DNA of 64,000 nt from Shimia sp. CNT1-13L.2 (GCF_024331145.1 NZ_JANDJO010000002.1:62001-126000), one strand, 5' to 3'; numbered from the stretch's first letter, positions 43,609-51,591 are shown. The notes: generated by a model not told the origin, from the letters alone. Made by a program: numbers and translations.

Positions 43609-44061
43609 ATGGCGTTTCGCAGTTTCATGCATATCGCGCTGGAAGAGGCGCGGGCGGCGGCCGATCGGGGCGAGGTTCCGGTGGGGGCGGTCGTGGTCTC
43701 TCCTGCGGGCGAGGTGGTGGCGCGGGCGGGCAACCGGACCCGCGAGCTGAGCGATCCGACGGCGCATGCGGAAATCCTTGCGATGCGCGCGGCCTGTCGG
43801 GCGATTGGCTCGGAACGTCTTGTAAATCATGATCTTTTTGTCTCGCTTGAGCCGTGCCCCATGTGCGCGAGCGCGATTTCACAGACCCGGATCGCGCGGC
43901 TTTACTATGGTGCCTCCGATCCCAAGTCGGGCGGCGTCGCGCAGGGTCCGCGCGTGTTTTCCCATCCGCAAAGCCACCATGTGCCCGAGGTCTATGACGG
44001 CCTCGCGGCACAGGAATGCGAAGACCTGCTGAAGCGGTTCTTCGAGGCGAGAAGGGGCTGA
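43609..44061 (+). CDS. tadA: tRNA-specific adenosine deaminase
   Basis: A 150-residue cytidine-deaminase-fold enzyme converting the wobble adenosine of tRNA-Arg(ACG) to inosine. Zinc and catalytic residues are visible in AHAEILA (His and Glu, about 51-57) and EPCPMC (two Cys, about 82-87). The GGV and FSHPQSHH segments near the C-terminus agree with TadA rather than guanine deaminase. I start at ATG 43609 with GGGAGGG upstream. It is followed at once by the 11-base tandem repeat. Confidence 0.92.
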   Translation: MAFRSFMHIALEEARAAADRGEVPVGAVVVSPAGEVVARAGNRTRELSDPTAHAEILAMRAACRAIGSERLVNHDLFVSLEPCPMCASAISQTRIARLYYGASDPKSGGVAQGPRVFSHPQSHHVPEVYDGLAAQECEDLLKRFFEARRG

Positions 44062-44066
44062 AAATC

Positions 44067-44110
44067 AACGTCGGTATCACGTCGGTATTGCGACGGTATC
44101 ACGGAGGTGC
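44067..44110. repeat. 11-base tandem repeat, copy B (4 units)
   Basis: Four adjacent 11-base units (AACGTCGGTAT, CACGTCGGTAT, TGCGACGGTAT, CACGGAGGTGC) start five bases after the tadA stop. The same units occur at 32846-32878, also just after a stop codon. The consensus is close to YACGTCGGTAT. A period of 11 would put each unit near the same face of the helix. Confidence 0.6.
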
Positions 44111-44407
44111 GGTTTTCCGGCATGGGTTGAGGCCCGGTTAACCCGCGTCGTCCCGGTTCACATACCATTAAGGTTAACGCCTTGTTCAGACCTGCGGAAA
44201 TCGCGGCGTTCGGGGTTTTCATTTCCTGTTCATTGCGCGAATTTGAAATCGGAATTTCAGGCAGGGATTGAGTGATGAAGGTTCAGAGGTTTCTTGATGG
44301 CGTGGCGATTAGAGGTTGTTGCGGAATTGGCTCAAAGGTTCAGACAATCGAGCCATTCAAGGAAATCAACTTGTTTGTTGGTGTGGACACCCTTTCGGGC
44401 TAGCGGG
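44111..44407. other. Largely featureless intergenic stretch between tadA and the ectoine-hydrolase-like gene
   Basis: Besides one short open frame at 44275-44403, listed separately, I see no gene, terminator or tRNA. It includes two GGTTAAC sequences (near 44135 and 44171) of the kind found in CtrA-like sites, but the spacing does not fit the TTAA-N7-TTAA consensus. Confidence 0.4.
44275..44403 (+). CDS. Possible 42-residue ORF
   Basis: An ATG at 44275, preceded by GGCAGGGATTGAGTG, opens 42 codons (MKVQRFLDGVAIRGCCG at the start) that end at TAG four bases before the palindromic repeat. No homology is recognised. The spacing is a little long for the ribosome site. It may be chance; reported because it fills most of an otherwise empty gap. 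Confidence 0.2.
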   Translation: MKVQRFLDGVAIRGCCGIGSKVQTIEPFKEINLFVGVDTLSG

Positions 44408-44450
44408 AAGGCGTTTCGAAACGCCTTGGGAAGCGGTTTGAAAACCGCTT
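44408..44450. repeat. Twin palindromic element, copy 1
   Basis: Two 20-base palindromes, AAGGCGTTTCGAAACGCCTT (44408-44427) and AAGCGGTTTGAAAACCGCTT (44431-44450), are separated by three bases. They abut the TAG of the leftward ectoine-hydrolase-like gene. A second copy lies at the far end of that gene (45656-45699). They could act as RNA hairpins at 3' ends or as DNA sites. Confidence 0.8.
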
Positions 44451-45626
44451 CTAGGGTGCGACCACCACCAGGTCGCGCGGGATATCTGCCAGGGGTTTGC
44501 CGCCTTCGGGAGTGATCACGAAGCTTTCGGTGATGGCGAGGCCCCAGTCCGGGGTCCAGAGGCCGGGCATGAGGTGGAAGGTCATGTTTTCCTCAAGCGG
44601 TGTGATGTCGCCCGGGCGCAGGCTCATGGTGCGTTCGCCCCAGTCGGGGGGGTAGCTGAGGCCGATGGGATAACCGGTACGGTTGCCTTTGACATAGCCT
44701 GCGCGGGCGAAACTGTCGTAGACGCAGGCGGCGACCTCTTCGCAGGTGGTTCCGGGGCGGGCGGCGGCAAAGGCGTCTTCGATGGCGCGCAGCACGGCGG
44801 TTTCGGCGCGGCGGATGTCGTCGGGTGGGGTGCCGAGGAAGAGCGTGCGGCTGACCGGGCAGTGATAGCGGTGGTAGCAGCCGGAAATCTCGAAATAGGT
44901 GGCCTCGTCGCGGGTGAGGGGGCGGTCGTTCCAGGTGATGTGCGAGGCCGAGGCTTCGCGGCCCGACGGTGCGATGGGTGCGATGGCGGGATAGTCGCCG
45001 GCGAGGCCGGGCAGGCCCGCGACACCGGCGGCCTGCACCTCGGCCACGAGTTCGTGTTTGGCGCGGCCTTCGCGAAAGCCCGCGCGCAGGGTGGCGTGCA
45101 TATGGGCGCTGAGCTGGCCGGCTTTTGTCATCAGGGCAAGTTCGGCGGGGCTTTTTATGGCGCGTTGCCAGTTCACGAGGCCGGTGGCGTCGGCGATGGT
45201 GTCACGGCCGAAGGCGGTTTCGAGGATGCGGTGGGCGGCGGCGGAATAGTAGTAGTTATCCATCTCGACCCCGAGATGGGTTGTCCAGCCCTGCTCGCGC
45301 AGGAGGGTGACAAGGGCGTCATAGGGGTGGTGGTCGGGGTGCTGAACGTGGTCTTCGGGCCAGTCGAAGAGGGCCTCGGGGGGCAGGTAGGTGGTCTGCG
45401 CGGCACCGGGTTTGTCCTGCGTGCGGCCCCACCAGAGCGGGCTGCCGGAGGCGTGCAGGATGACGGCCTGCGGGACATAGAAGCTCCAGCCGTCATAGCC
45501 GGTAAGCCAGGCCATGTTGGAAGGGTCGGCGACGATCAGCGTGTCGATGCCGCGAGTGGCCATCGCGGCGCGGGTGCGGGCGAGGCGGTCGGCGTATTCG
45601 GCGGGAGAAAAATCGGTGGCGGGCAT
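44451..45626 (-). CDS. doeA: Ectoine hydrolase-like M24 peptidase family protein (DoeA/EutD)
   Basis: A 391-residue pita-bread-fold protein close in pattern to DoeA, which opens the ring of ectoine to acetyl-diaminobutyrate. Seen are VADPSNMAWLTGYDGWSFYVPQ near residue 33, the YFEISGCYHRYHCPVSRT stretch and GYPIGLSYPPDWGE. The usual metal-binding GHGxG of aminopeptidases is replaced by GYPIG, as in creatinase-type members. doeB, doeC and ectoine uptake genes are not adjacent, which is unusual. The gene lies between two copies of a twin palindrome. The substrate assignment is from recalled similarity. Confidence 0.82.
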   Translation of the reverse strand: MPATDFSPAEYADRLARTRAAMATRGIDTLIVADPSNMAWLTGYDGWSFYVPQAVILHASGSPLWWGRTQDKPGAAQTTYLPPEALFDWPEDHVQHPDHHPYDALVTLLREQGWTTHLGVEMDNYYYSAAAHRILETAFGRDTIADATGLVNWQRAIKSPAELALMTKAGQLSAHMHATLRAGFREGRAKHELVAEVQAAGVAGLPGLAGDYPAIAPIAPSGREASASHITWNDRPLTRDEATYFEISGCYHRYHCPVSRTLFLGTPPDDIRRAETAVLRAIEDAFAAARPGTTCEEVAACVYDSFARAGYVKGNRTGYPIGLSYPPDWGERTMSLRPGDITPLEENMTFHLMPGLWTPDWGLAITESFVITPEGGKPLADIPRDLVVVAP

Positions 45627-45655
45627 GGGCTGTGCTTTGCGAGGGAGGGGCGGGC

Positions 45656-45699
45656 AAGGCGTTTCGAAACGCCTTGCACAAGCGGTTTGGAAACCGCTT
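45656..45699. repeat. Twin palindromic element, copy 2
   Basis: AAGGCGTTTCGAAACGCCTT (45656-45675), identical to copy 1, is followed after four bases by AAGCGGTTTGGAAACCGCTT (45680-45699), with one base changed and still nearly palindromic. It lies ten bases after the stop of the leftward UPF0173 gene and 29 bases before the start of the ectoine-hydrolase-like gene. Confidence 0.8.
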
Positions 45700-45709
45700 T
45701 TGCGAAGGC

Positions 45710-46402
45710 CTAGAGGGTGATCGGCACCATGACCTCGGGCTCGATCACCTCGACGCCGGGCAGGCCGTCGACCAGCGCCTCAGCCGATTGTTCGAGGATC
45801 GGGAAGGTCTTGTAGTGGCAGGGGATCACCGTCTTGAAGTCGAAGTAGCGTTTCGCGGCATAGGCGGTGCCTTTCATGTCCATGGTGAAATGGCCGCCGG
45901 CCGAGAGGATGCCGACGTCGGGTTTGTAGTAGTCCCCCATCCAGTCCATGTCGGCCATGATGTCGGTGTCGCCGGAGATATAGACCGTGCGGCCCTCGGC
46001 CATGAGCATGTAGCCGACCTCGGAGCCGGCGGCCTTGGGGCCTTCTTCGGTGGCGAAGGTGGAGCTGTGCGAGGCGGGCACCATTGCCAGCGACGCGCCG
46101 CCGAGATCGACGGTGCCGCCCTTGTTGAAGCCCACGGTGTCGAGGTGTTCGTGTTCGTTCCAGTAGGACATCAGGTCGTACTGGCCGACGATGGGCACGC
46201 CGAGTTTGCGGGCCAGCGGCAGCATGTCGGCAACGTGGTCGAAATGGGCATGGGTGAGGATCAGGTGGGTGGCCCCTGCAATGGCGGCCTCGTGCTGGTC
46301 TTCGGGCAGGACGGGGTTGCCGGTGAGCCAGGGATCGACCAGCAGGACGAGGTCATTTGTTTCGATGCGGAAAGAACCGTGGCCAAGCCAGATGATTTTC
46401 AT
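45710..46402 (-). CDS. UPF0173 metallo-beta-lactamase-fold hydrolase
   Basis: A 230-residue metal-dependent hydrolase of the UPF0173 (YtkL/UlaG-like) group. The start at ATG 46402 gives MKIIWLGHGSFRIE, the typical opening. The HxHxDH motif is THAHFDHVADM at about residues 57-67. Other metal ligands are in PASHSSTF and SGDTDIMADMDW, and CHYKTFP is near the end. Its physiological substrate is unknown. It is probably the first gene of a leftward pair with the ectoine-hydrolase-like gene, separated by the twin palindrome. It is divergent from the ceramidase-like gene. Confidence 0.92.
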   Translation of the reverse strand: MKIIWLGHGSFRIETNDLVLLVDPWLTGNPVLPEDQHEAAIAGATHLILTHAHFDHVADMLPLARKLGVPIVGQYDLMSYWNEHEHLDTVGFNKGGTVDLGGASLAMVPASHSSTFATEEGPKAAGSEVGYMLMAEGRTVYISGDTDIMADMDWMGDYYKPDVGILSAGGHFTMDMKGTAYAAKRYFDFKTVIPCHYKTFPILEQSAEALVDGLPGVEVIEPEVMVPITL

Positions 46403-46469
46403 GAAAGGGCTCCCTATTTCATAACATGTTGAAGACAGGTTAGCACGGACTGGGATTGAGGGAAGAGCC

Positions 46470-47123
46470 ATGGATTTGATGCAGGCGATTGACGGCTATT
46501 GCGAGCGCACCGGGCCGGAGTACTGGTCGGAGCCGGTGAATGCGGTGACCAATGCGGCCTTTCTGATCGCGGCCCTGGTGATGTGGCGGCGGCTGGGCGA
46601 TATGCAGGCCCCGATGGCGCGGCTTCTGGTGGTGGTTCTGGCGCTGATCGGGTTGGGCAGCTACTTGTTTCACACCCACGGTCAGGTGTGGTCGGCGATT
46701 GCCGATGTGGCCCCGATTGCGGGTTTCGTGCTGATCTATGTCTTTGTCGCCAACCGGGCCTATTGGGGCATGCCGACCCTTTGGGCGCTGGGCGCGACGG
46801 CGCTGTTCTTTCCCTATGCGGCGCTGACGGTGCCTTTGTTCCAGAAGGTGCCGGGCCTTGGGTCGTCAGCGGGCTATGCGCCGGTGGCCTTGCTGATCTT
46901 TCTTTACGCCGTGGCCCTGTGGCGGCGGTTGCCCGAGGTGGCACGGGGGCTGGCGATCGGGGCGGGCATCCTGAGCCTGTCGATCTTTTTCCGCAGCCTT
47001 GACGAGCCGGTCTGCGGGGCCTTTCCGCTGGGCACGCATTTCCTGTGGCACGTGCTGAACGGGATCATGCTGGGCTGGATGATCGAGGTGTACCGGAGCT
47101 TTCTGCTGTCGGGGCGGGCCTGA
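46470..47123 (+). CDS. Ceramidase-family (CREST) integral membrane protein
   Basis: A 217-residue protein with about seven hydrophobic segments, matching the alkaline ceramidase/CREST family of membrane hydrolases. Key parts are YCERTGPEYWSEPVNAVTNAAF (about 9-30), GSYLFHTHGQVWSAIADVAPI (about 63-83; Ser, His, Asp) and GTHFLWHVLNG near 190. In eukaryotes the zinc site is made of Asp, three His and Ser, and these are all represented here. The bacterial substrate is not known; it might be a sphingolipid or another N-acyl lipid. It stands alone between the UPF0173 gene and the cupin gene. Confidence 0.85.
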   Translation: MDLMQAIDGYCERTGPEYWSEPVNAVTNAAFLIAALVMWRRLGDMQAPMARLLVVVLALIGLGSYLFHTHGQVWSAIADVAPIAGFVLIYVFVANRAYWGMPTLWALGATALFFPYAALTVPLFQKVPGLGSSAGYAPVALLIFLYAVALWRRLPEVARGLAIGAGILSLSIFFRSLDEPVCGAFPLGTHFLWHVLNGIMLGWMIEVYRSFLLSGRA

Positions 47124-47131
47124 CGGGCAGG

Positions 47132-47165
47132 TGCCTCCGGCGGGAGTATTTCGGGTGCATTGAAG
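47132..47165. repeat. Interspersed 34-base repeat, copy 2
   Basis: Same sequence as 38117-38150 with one A to G change; it begins TGCCTCCGGCGGGAGTATTT. It lies eight bases after the ceramidase-like stop and ends four bases before the stop of the cupin gene. Confidence 0.65.
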
Positions 47166-47169
47166 CCGC

Positions 47170-47481
47170 TTATGTGGGCTGTGGTTCGAGGAGTTCGATC
47201 TCGATGAAAGCGCATTCGAAATCATTGCCGTTGATCACGTCATGTTCGACGCCGAGGTCACGATAGTAGGGCACGCCCTTTTGCAGTGTGGCGGTGGTGC
47301 GTTCGCCATTGCCGAGGTCGATTTCGAGGATGCCGTCAAACTGTGGCACGACGATGTAGTCATAGGCGTGGCGGTGCCAGCCGGTGTTGTCGCCACGTTT
47401 CCTGAAGCGCCATTCGGTGACGCGGACGCGATCATTGTCGATCATGACCGTTGGAATCGCGGTGCCTGTTGCGCTGCACAT
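47170..47481 (-). CDS. Small cupin-domain protein
   Basis: A 103-residue single-domain cupin. Motif 1 residues are in GWHRHAYDYIVVP (two His), and the later GVEHDVIN carries the third His. Cupins of this size often bind a metal and act as sensors, isomerases or dioxygenases; no substrate can be given. I start at ATG 47481 (MCSATGTAIPT), preceded by AAAGGAGAC. The same reading frame runs open far upstream, opposite gatA, but that part is not coding. It is convergent with the ceramidase-like gene and divergent from gatC. Confidence 0.85.
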   Translation of the reverse strand: MCSATGTAIPTVMIDNDRVRVTEWRFRKRGDNTGWHRHAYDYIVVPQFDGILEIDLGNGERTTATLQKGVPYYRDLGVEHDVINGNDFECAFIEIELLEPQPT

Positions 47482-47671
47482 GGCGTGGTCTCCTTTCGGG
47501 CTGGGTTGAGTGTGCCGTCGATGCGCGGTTTCGGCTAGGGCCAGACTGCCGGAAGCGATGGCATCAGGGCGCGTGCGGCGGGCTTTCGGCGGGTGGTTCC
47601 GGGGTGAGTGCTTGCACCGCAGTTCCGGGGGCGCTAAAGGCTTGGGCCAAGTTGCAACCGGAGAACACCCG

Positions 47672-47959
47672 ATGTCGATTGACAAGGACACCGCCGCGCG
47701 CGTGGCCAAGCTCGCGCGGATCAAGGTCGAAGATGACGCGCTGCCTGCGCTGGCGAATGAATTCAACACCATTCTCGGCTTTATCGAACAGCTGAACGAA
47801 GTCGATGTTGACGGCGTGGAGCCGATGACCTCGGTGACGCCGATGCGTCTGAAGCGGCGCGAAGACGTGGTGACCGACGGAAGCCAGCAGGAAAAAGTGC
47901 TGAAGAACGCGCCGGATGCGCGCGAAGGGTTCTTTGCCGTGCCGAAGGTGGTGGAATAA
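47672..47959 (+). CDS. gatC: Asp/Glu-tRNA amidotransferase subunit C
   Basis: A 95-residue small subunit that holds GatA and GatB together in the transamidation of Glu-tRNA-Gln and Asp-tRNA-Asn. The pattern matches Gat[22 protein letters not shown] near the start and the FFAVPKVVE end. ATG 47672 is preceded by GGAGAAC. The stop overlaps the gatA ATG by one base (TAATG), giving coupled synthesis. gatB is not in the window next to gatA, as is common in this lineage. Confidence 0.95.
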   Translation: MSIDKDTAARVAKLARIKVEDDALPALANEFNTILGFIEQLNEVDVDGVEPMTSVTPMRLKRREDVVTDGSQQEKVLKNAPDAREGFFAVPKVVE

Positions 47960-49446
47960 TGACTGAGCTGAACAAACTCACCCTTGCCGAGGCCCGCGAC
48001 AAGCTGCGTGCCAAGGACGTGACCTCGGTTGAACTGACCGAAGCCTGCCTGTCGGCCATTGACGGCGCCGGTGCGCTGAATGCCTTTGTTCACAACACGC
48101 CCGAGCTTGCGCTGGAGCAGGCCAAGGCGGCGGATGCGCGTCTGGCGACGGGTGATGCGCCCGCGATGTGTGGCCTGCCGCTGGGCATCAAGGACCTGTT
48201 CTGCACCAAGGGCGTGCCGTCGCAGGCGGCCTCGGGCATCCTGGAAGGGTTCACGCCGGAATATGAATCGACCGTGACCCAGAACCTGTTCGATGCCGGT
48301 GCGGTCATGCTTGGCAAACTGAACATGGACGAGTTCGCGATGGGGTCTTCGAACGAGACTTCGGTTTATGGCAACGCGGTGAGCCCGTGGCGTCGTGGCA
48401 ACGAAGAGACCCCGCTGACGCCGGGTGGCTCGTCGGGTGGTTCGGCTTCGGCGGTTGCGGCTGACCTGTGCCTTGCGGCAACCGGCACCGATACCGGTGG
48501 TTCGATCCGCCAGCCTGCGGCCTTTACCGGCACTGTTGGTATCAAGCCGACCTATGGCCGCTGCTCGCGTTGGGGCATCGTGGCCTTTGCCTCTTCGCTT
48601 GATCAGGCCGGTCCGATGACCAAGTCGGTGCGCGATGCGGCGATCATGCTGGAAGCGATGTGCGGTCATGACCCGAAGGATTCGACCAGTGCCGATCTGG
48701 CGGTGCCGAATTTCGAGGCCATGCTGACCGGTGACATCAAGGGCAAGAAGATCGGTATTCCCAAGGAATACCACATGGACGGTATGCCCGAGGAGATCGA
48801 GCAGCTGTGGGCCGACGGTCGTGCGATGCTGGAAGCCGCGGGTGCCGAGATGGTCGAGATCAGCCTGCCGCACACCAAGTATGCGCTGCCTGCCTACTAT
48901 GTGATTGCGCCGGCGGAAGCCTCGTCGAACCTTGCCCGTTACGACGGTGTGCGCTTCGGCCACCGCGCCACGCTTTCTGCGGGGGACGGCATCACCGAGA
49001 TGTACGAGAAAACCCGCGCCGAAGGGTTCGGTTCGGAGGTCCAGCGCCGCGTGATGGTGGGGACTTACGTTCTGTCGGCGGGTTTCTATGACGCCTATTA
49101 CAATCGTGCCCGTCGGGTGCGTGCACTGATCAAGAAGGACTTTGACGACGCCTTTGCCGCCGGGATCGATGCGATCCTGACACCGGCCACGCCGTCGGCG
49201 GCCTTTGGTCTGGGCGAGATGAACGACGAAGATCCGGTCAAGATGTACCTGAACGACGTCTTCACCGTAACCGTGAACCTTGCCGGACTGCCGGGCATCT
49301 CGGTGCCGACCGGTCTGGATCATCAGGGTCTGCCGCTGGGTCTGCAGCTGATTGGCCGTCCGTGGGAAGAGGGTGATCTGCTGAACACCGCCTATGCGCT
49401 CGAGAGCGCGGCGGGGTTTGTAGCCAAACCGGGCAAATGGTGGTAA
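47959..49446 (+). CDS. gatA: Asp/Glu-tRNA amidotransferase subunit A
   Basis: The 495-residue amidase subunit that releases ammonia from glutamine for transamidation. The Ser-cisSer-Lys triad is visible: Lys in [10 protein letters not shown] (about 77), cis-Ser in [18 protein letters not shown] (about 155) and the nucleophile Ser in [13 protein letters not shown] (about 179). The length is normal. It is coupled to gatC by a one-base overlap. The next gene follows after 35 bases and encodes an unrelated lipoprotein. Confidence 0.97.
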   Translation: MTELNKLTLAEARDKLRAKDVTSVELTEACLSAIDGAGALNAFVHNTPELALEQAKAADARLATGDAPAMCGLPLGIKDLFCTKGVPSQAASGILEGFTPEYESTVTQNLFDAGAVMLGKLNMDEFAMGSSNETSVYGNAVSPWRRGNEETPLTPGGSSGGSASAVAADLCLAATGTDTGGSIRQPAAFTGTVGIKPTYGRCSRWGIVAFASSLDQAGPMTKSVRDAAIMLEAMCGHDPKDSTSADLAVPNFEAMLTGDIKGKKIGIPKEYHMDGMPEEIEQLWADGRAMLEAAGAEMVEISLPHTKYALPAYYVIAPAEASSNLARYDGVRFGHRATLSAGDGITEMYEKTRAEGFGSEVQRRVMVGTYVLSAGFYDAYYNRARRVRALIKKDFDDAFAAGIDAILTPATPSAAFGLGEMNDEDPVKMYLNDVFTVTVNLAGLPGISVPTGLDHQGLPLGLQLIGRPWEEGDLLNTAYALESAAGFVAKPGKWW

Positions 49447-49481
49447 AGAAGCTCAAAACAAACTGAGCAGGCATTGCACCC

Positions 49482-50285
49482 ATGTTGCGAGCATTTCTGA
49501 GCGGCTGTGCCCTTGTGGCCATGGCCGCCTGTCAACCCGCGATCCCCGATAGCGCGGCAGGCGTCGGTTTCGACAACCAGAACCTGTCGCCGCGACCCGT
49601 CAGGAACAATCGAACCGTGACATCGGCCATTCCGCCCGCGGATGCAGTGTCGGAAGAGGCGCTTTTGGCGCCTGCGCCGGTGCGGACCGCGCGGGTTGCG
49701 ACGCCGCAACCGGTGGCGAGCCCTGCGCCAGAACCGGCCCCGGCTCCGCAGCCACGGGTGCGGACGGCGCCTGCGCCCGCTGCGACGGGAGAGGATACGC
49801 CGCGCGTGCGTCAGGCGGGGGCACCTCAGACCACCGAGGACGGTATCGTGCATGCCAGCCCGTCGAACCCTGCGCCGACGGTTGTGACCAATGCGGGTAT
49901 CTCCGACGAGAATGATTTCGAGGCCGTGGGCGCGCGCCGTTCCATCGAGGATGACGCGCAGCGCCTTCAGGCGAACCGGCAGAATTACCAGGTGATTGCG
50001 CCGACGGCCCTTCCGGAACGCACCGGCAATGCGCCCAACGTGGTGCAATATGCGCTGTCGACACGGCATCCGGTGGGCACCAAGCTGTTCCGTCGTCTTG
50101 GACTGAATACCAAGGCGCGGTACGAGAAGGCCTGTGCGGCGTTCCCGTCGTCGGGCGAGGCGCAGGCGGCGTTTCTGGCCAAGGGTGGCCCCAAGCGGGA
50201 TCGTCTTGGGGTGGATCCGGACGGTGACGGATATGCCTGCGACTGGAACCCCGAAATCTATCGCAAGGCGGCGCGCGGCGGGTGA
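49482..50285 (+). CDS. Proline-rich lipoprotein with Excalibur-like calcium motif
   Basis: A 267-residue secreted lipoprotein. The signal peptide ends at a lipobox MAAC (Cys17). A long Pro/Ala/Arg-rich, disordered region covers about 60-125. The C-terminal 60 residues form a compact domain with RLGLNTKARYEKACAAF and DPDGDGYACDW, the D-x-D-x-D-G loop with Cys of Excalibur-type calcium-binding domains. It overlaps the amidase gene by GTGA, so the two are made together and probably act in the envelope. Precise function is unknown. Confidence 0.8.
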   Translation: MLRAFLSGCALVAMAACQPAIPDSAAGVGFDNQNLSPRPVRNNRTVTSAIPPADAVSEEALLAPAPVRTARVATPQPVASPAPEPAPAPQPRVRTAPAPAATGEDTPRVRQAGAPQTTEDGIVHASPSNPAPTVVTNAGISDENDFEAVGARRSIEDDAQRLQANRQNYQVIAPTALPERTGNAPNVVQYALSTRHPVGTKLFRRLGLNTKARYEKACAAFPSSGEAQAAFLAKGGPKRDRLGVDPDGDGYACDWNPEIYRKAARGG

Positions 50286-50956
50286 GCGGCTTGGGCGAGG
50301 TCATTCAGGCGCGCTGCGAGAGTTTTGGGCCGCGCAGGGATGGTTTGGAGCCGCAGTTCATCGTGCTGCACTATACCGCCATGGAAAGCGCCGAGGCGGC
50401 GCTGGAGCGGCTGTGTGATCCCGTGGTCGAGGTTTCGGCGCATTATCTGATTGGGGAGGATGGCCGCGTCTGGCAGATGGTGGACGAGGCGTTGCGCGCC
50501 TGGCACGCGGGGGCCGGATCGTGGCGGGGGCTTGATGATATCAATTCCCGTTCGATCGGGATCGAGTTGGCCAATCGCGGGGATCATCCGTTTTCCGAAC
50601 CGCAGATGGCGGCGCTTGAGGTGCTGATGGGCGGGATCATGGCGCGGTGGTCGATTGGCCCCGAGGATGTGATCGGCCATAGCTGCATGGCGCCGGGGCG
50701 CAAGATTGATCCGGGGCCGCGTTTCGACTGGCACCGGCTGGCGCGGCGGGGGCTGGCGGTTTGGCCAGATGTCGGCGCGGCGCGGGACGTTGATGCGGTG
50801 CGTTTCCGCGAAGCCGCGCTGGCCTATGGGTTCCCGGATGTGCCGGATGATCTCTTGGTGCAGGCGGTGCGGTTGCGGTTTCGCCCCTGGGGATGCGGCG
50901 CGCTTGGCGGTGAAGATATGGCCGTGGCAGAGGCGCTGGCCGCGCAATCCGTTTGA
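50282..50956 (+). CDS. N-acetylmuramoyl-L-alanine amidase (Amidase_2, AmpD-like)
   Basis: A 224-residue zinc amidase that cuts between muramic acid and the peptide stem. Zinc ligands are the His in FIVLHYTAM (about 32), the His in IGHSCMAPGRKIDPGPRFDW and the Asp in KIDPG (motif IGH...K-x-D-P-G). IGIELAN carries the usual Glu. A C-terminal peptidoglycan-binding-like helix region follows (about 170-215). No signal peptide is seen, so recycling in the cytoplasm, as for AmpD, is plausible. GTG start overlaps the lipoprotein stop by three bases. Confidence 0.9.
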   Translation: MSGLGEVIQARCESFGPRRDGLEPQFIVLHYTAMESAEAALERLCDPVVEVSAHYLIGEDGRVWQMVDEALRAWHAGAGSWRGLDDINSRSIGIELANRGDHPFSEPQMAALEVLMGGIMARWSIGPEDVIGHSCMAPGRKIDPGPRFDWHRLARRGLAVWPDVGAARDVDAVRFREAALAYGFPDVPDDLLVQAVRLRFRPWGCGALGGEDMAVAEALAAQSV

Positions 50957-50987
50957 CGAGACGCATGTGACACCCTAAGTGGGGCGG

Positions 50988-51405
50988 GCGCAGAGGGCCG
51001 GATGGCCGCCTTCGGCGGGGCAACCCGCCTGGGAGGAAAGTCCGGACTCCACAAGGCAACGGTGCCGGGTAACGCCCGGCCGGAGCGATCCGAGGGAAAG
51101 CGCCACAGAGAACAGACCGCCCGGCGGCGTCGCTTGCGACAGGTCCGGGTAAGGGTGAAACGGTGGGGTAAGAGCCCACCGCGGGCCTGGCAACAGGACC
51201 GGCATGGCAAGCCCCACCGGGAGCAATGCCGAATAGGGACCGCGCGCGGGCTGATCCTTTCGGGGATATCGCCGCAGGGGCGCCTTGCCCCGAGCAGGTC
51301 CGGGTTGGCAGCTAGAGGGTGTCCGGTAACGGGCGCTCCAGATGAATGGTCATCACGGGCGGGGCGACTCGCCCGGACAGAATCCGGCTTACAGGCCTTC
51401 TGCGC
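50988..51405 (+). ncRNA. rnpB: RNase P RNA, bacterial class A
   Basis: The catalytic RNA that matures tRNA 5' ends. Ends are set by the P1 pair GCGCAGA (50988-50994) with TCTGCGC (51399-51405). Conserved segments include GAGGAAAGTCCGGACTCCA (P4 side, about 51032), ACAGAGAACAGACC, GGTAAGGGTGAAACGGTG, GCAACAGGACCGG-like sequence, and CAGAATCCGGCTTACAGGCC near the 3' end. The whole order is typical of the alphaproteobacterial form. The ends are set to about 10 bases. Confidence 0.97.
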
Positions 51406-51449
51406 ATGAATTTTTCGAAGGTCGGGGGCGAAAATGGCCGCTGACAGGC

Positions 51450-51471
51450 CCGGTTTCGCGGAAGAAACCGG
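51450..51471 (+). terminator. Hairpin after rnpB
   Basis: CCGGTTTC (51450-51457), a six-base loop and GAAACCGG (51464-51471) form a perfect 8-bp hairpin 44 bases after rnpB. There is no T-run, so termination is uncertain. A TTGACT hexamer near 51512 with A/T-rich sequence after it could be the rpmG promoter. Confidence 0.4.
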
Positions 51472-51591
51472 AGCGATGGCCGCAAAGTCATTTTTCTTGC
51501 ATATACGGTGTTGACTCGGAGCGGTGCATCATTAAAAGGCAGGCTTCATGAGAATTTCACGGGCGCTGCTGCCCGGCGCAGGAGAAGAACA

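Noticed and set aside
44111-44200. CtrA-binding site at the GGTTAAC sequences
   Set aside because: Two GGTTAAC sequences are 36 bases apart and neither has the TTAA-N7-TTAA spacing.
47170-49323. Open frame of 717 codons on the minus strand, ending as the cupin gene
   Set aside because: Only the last 103 codons (from ATG 47481, with its own ribosome site) look real. The rest is antisense to gatC and gatA and is rich in R and H as expected of a shadow.
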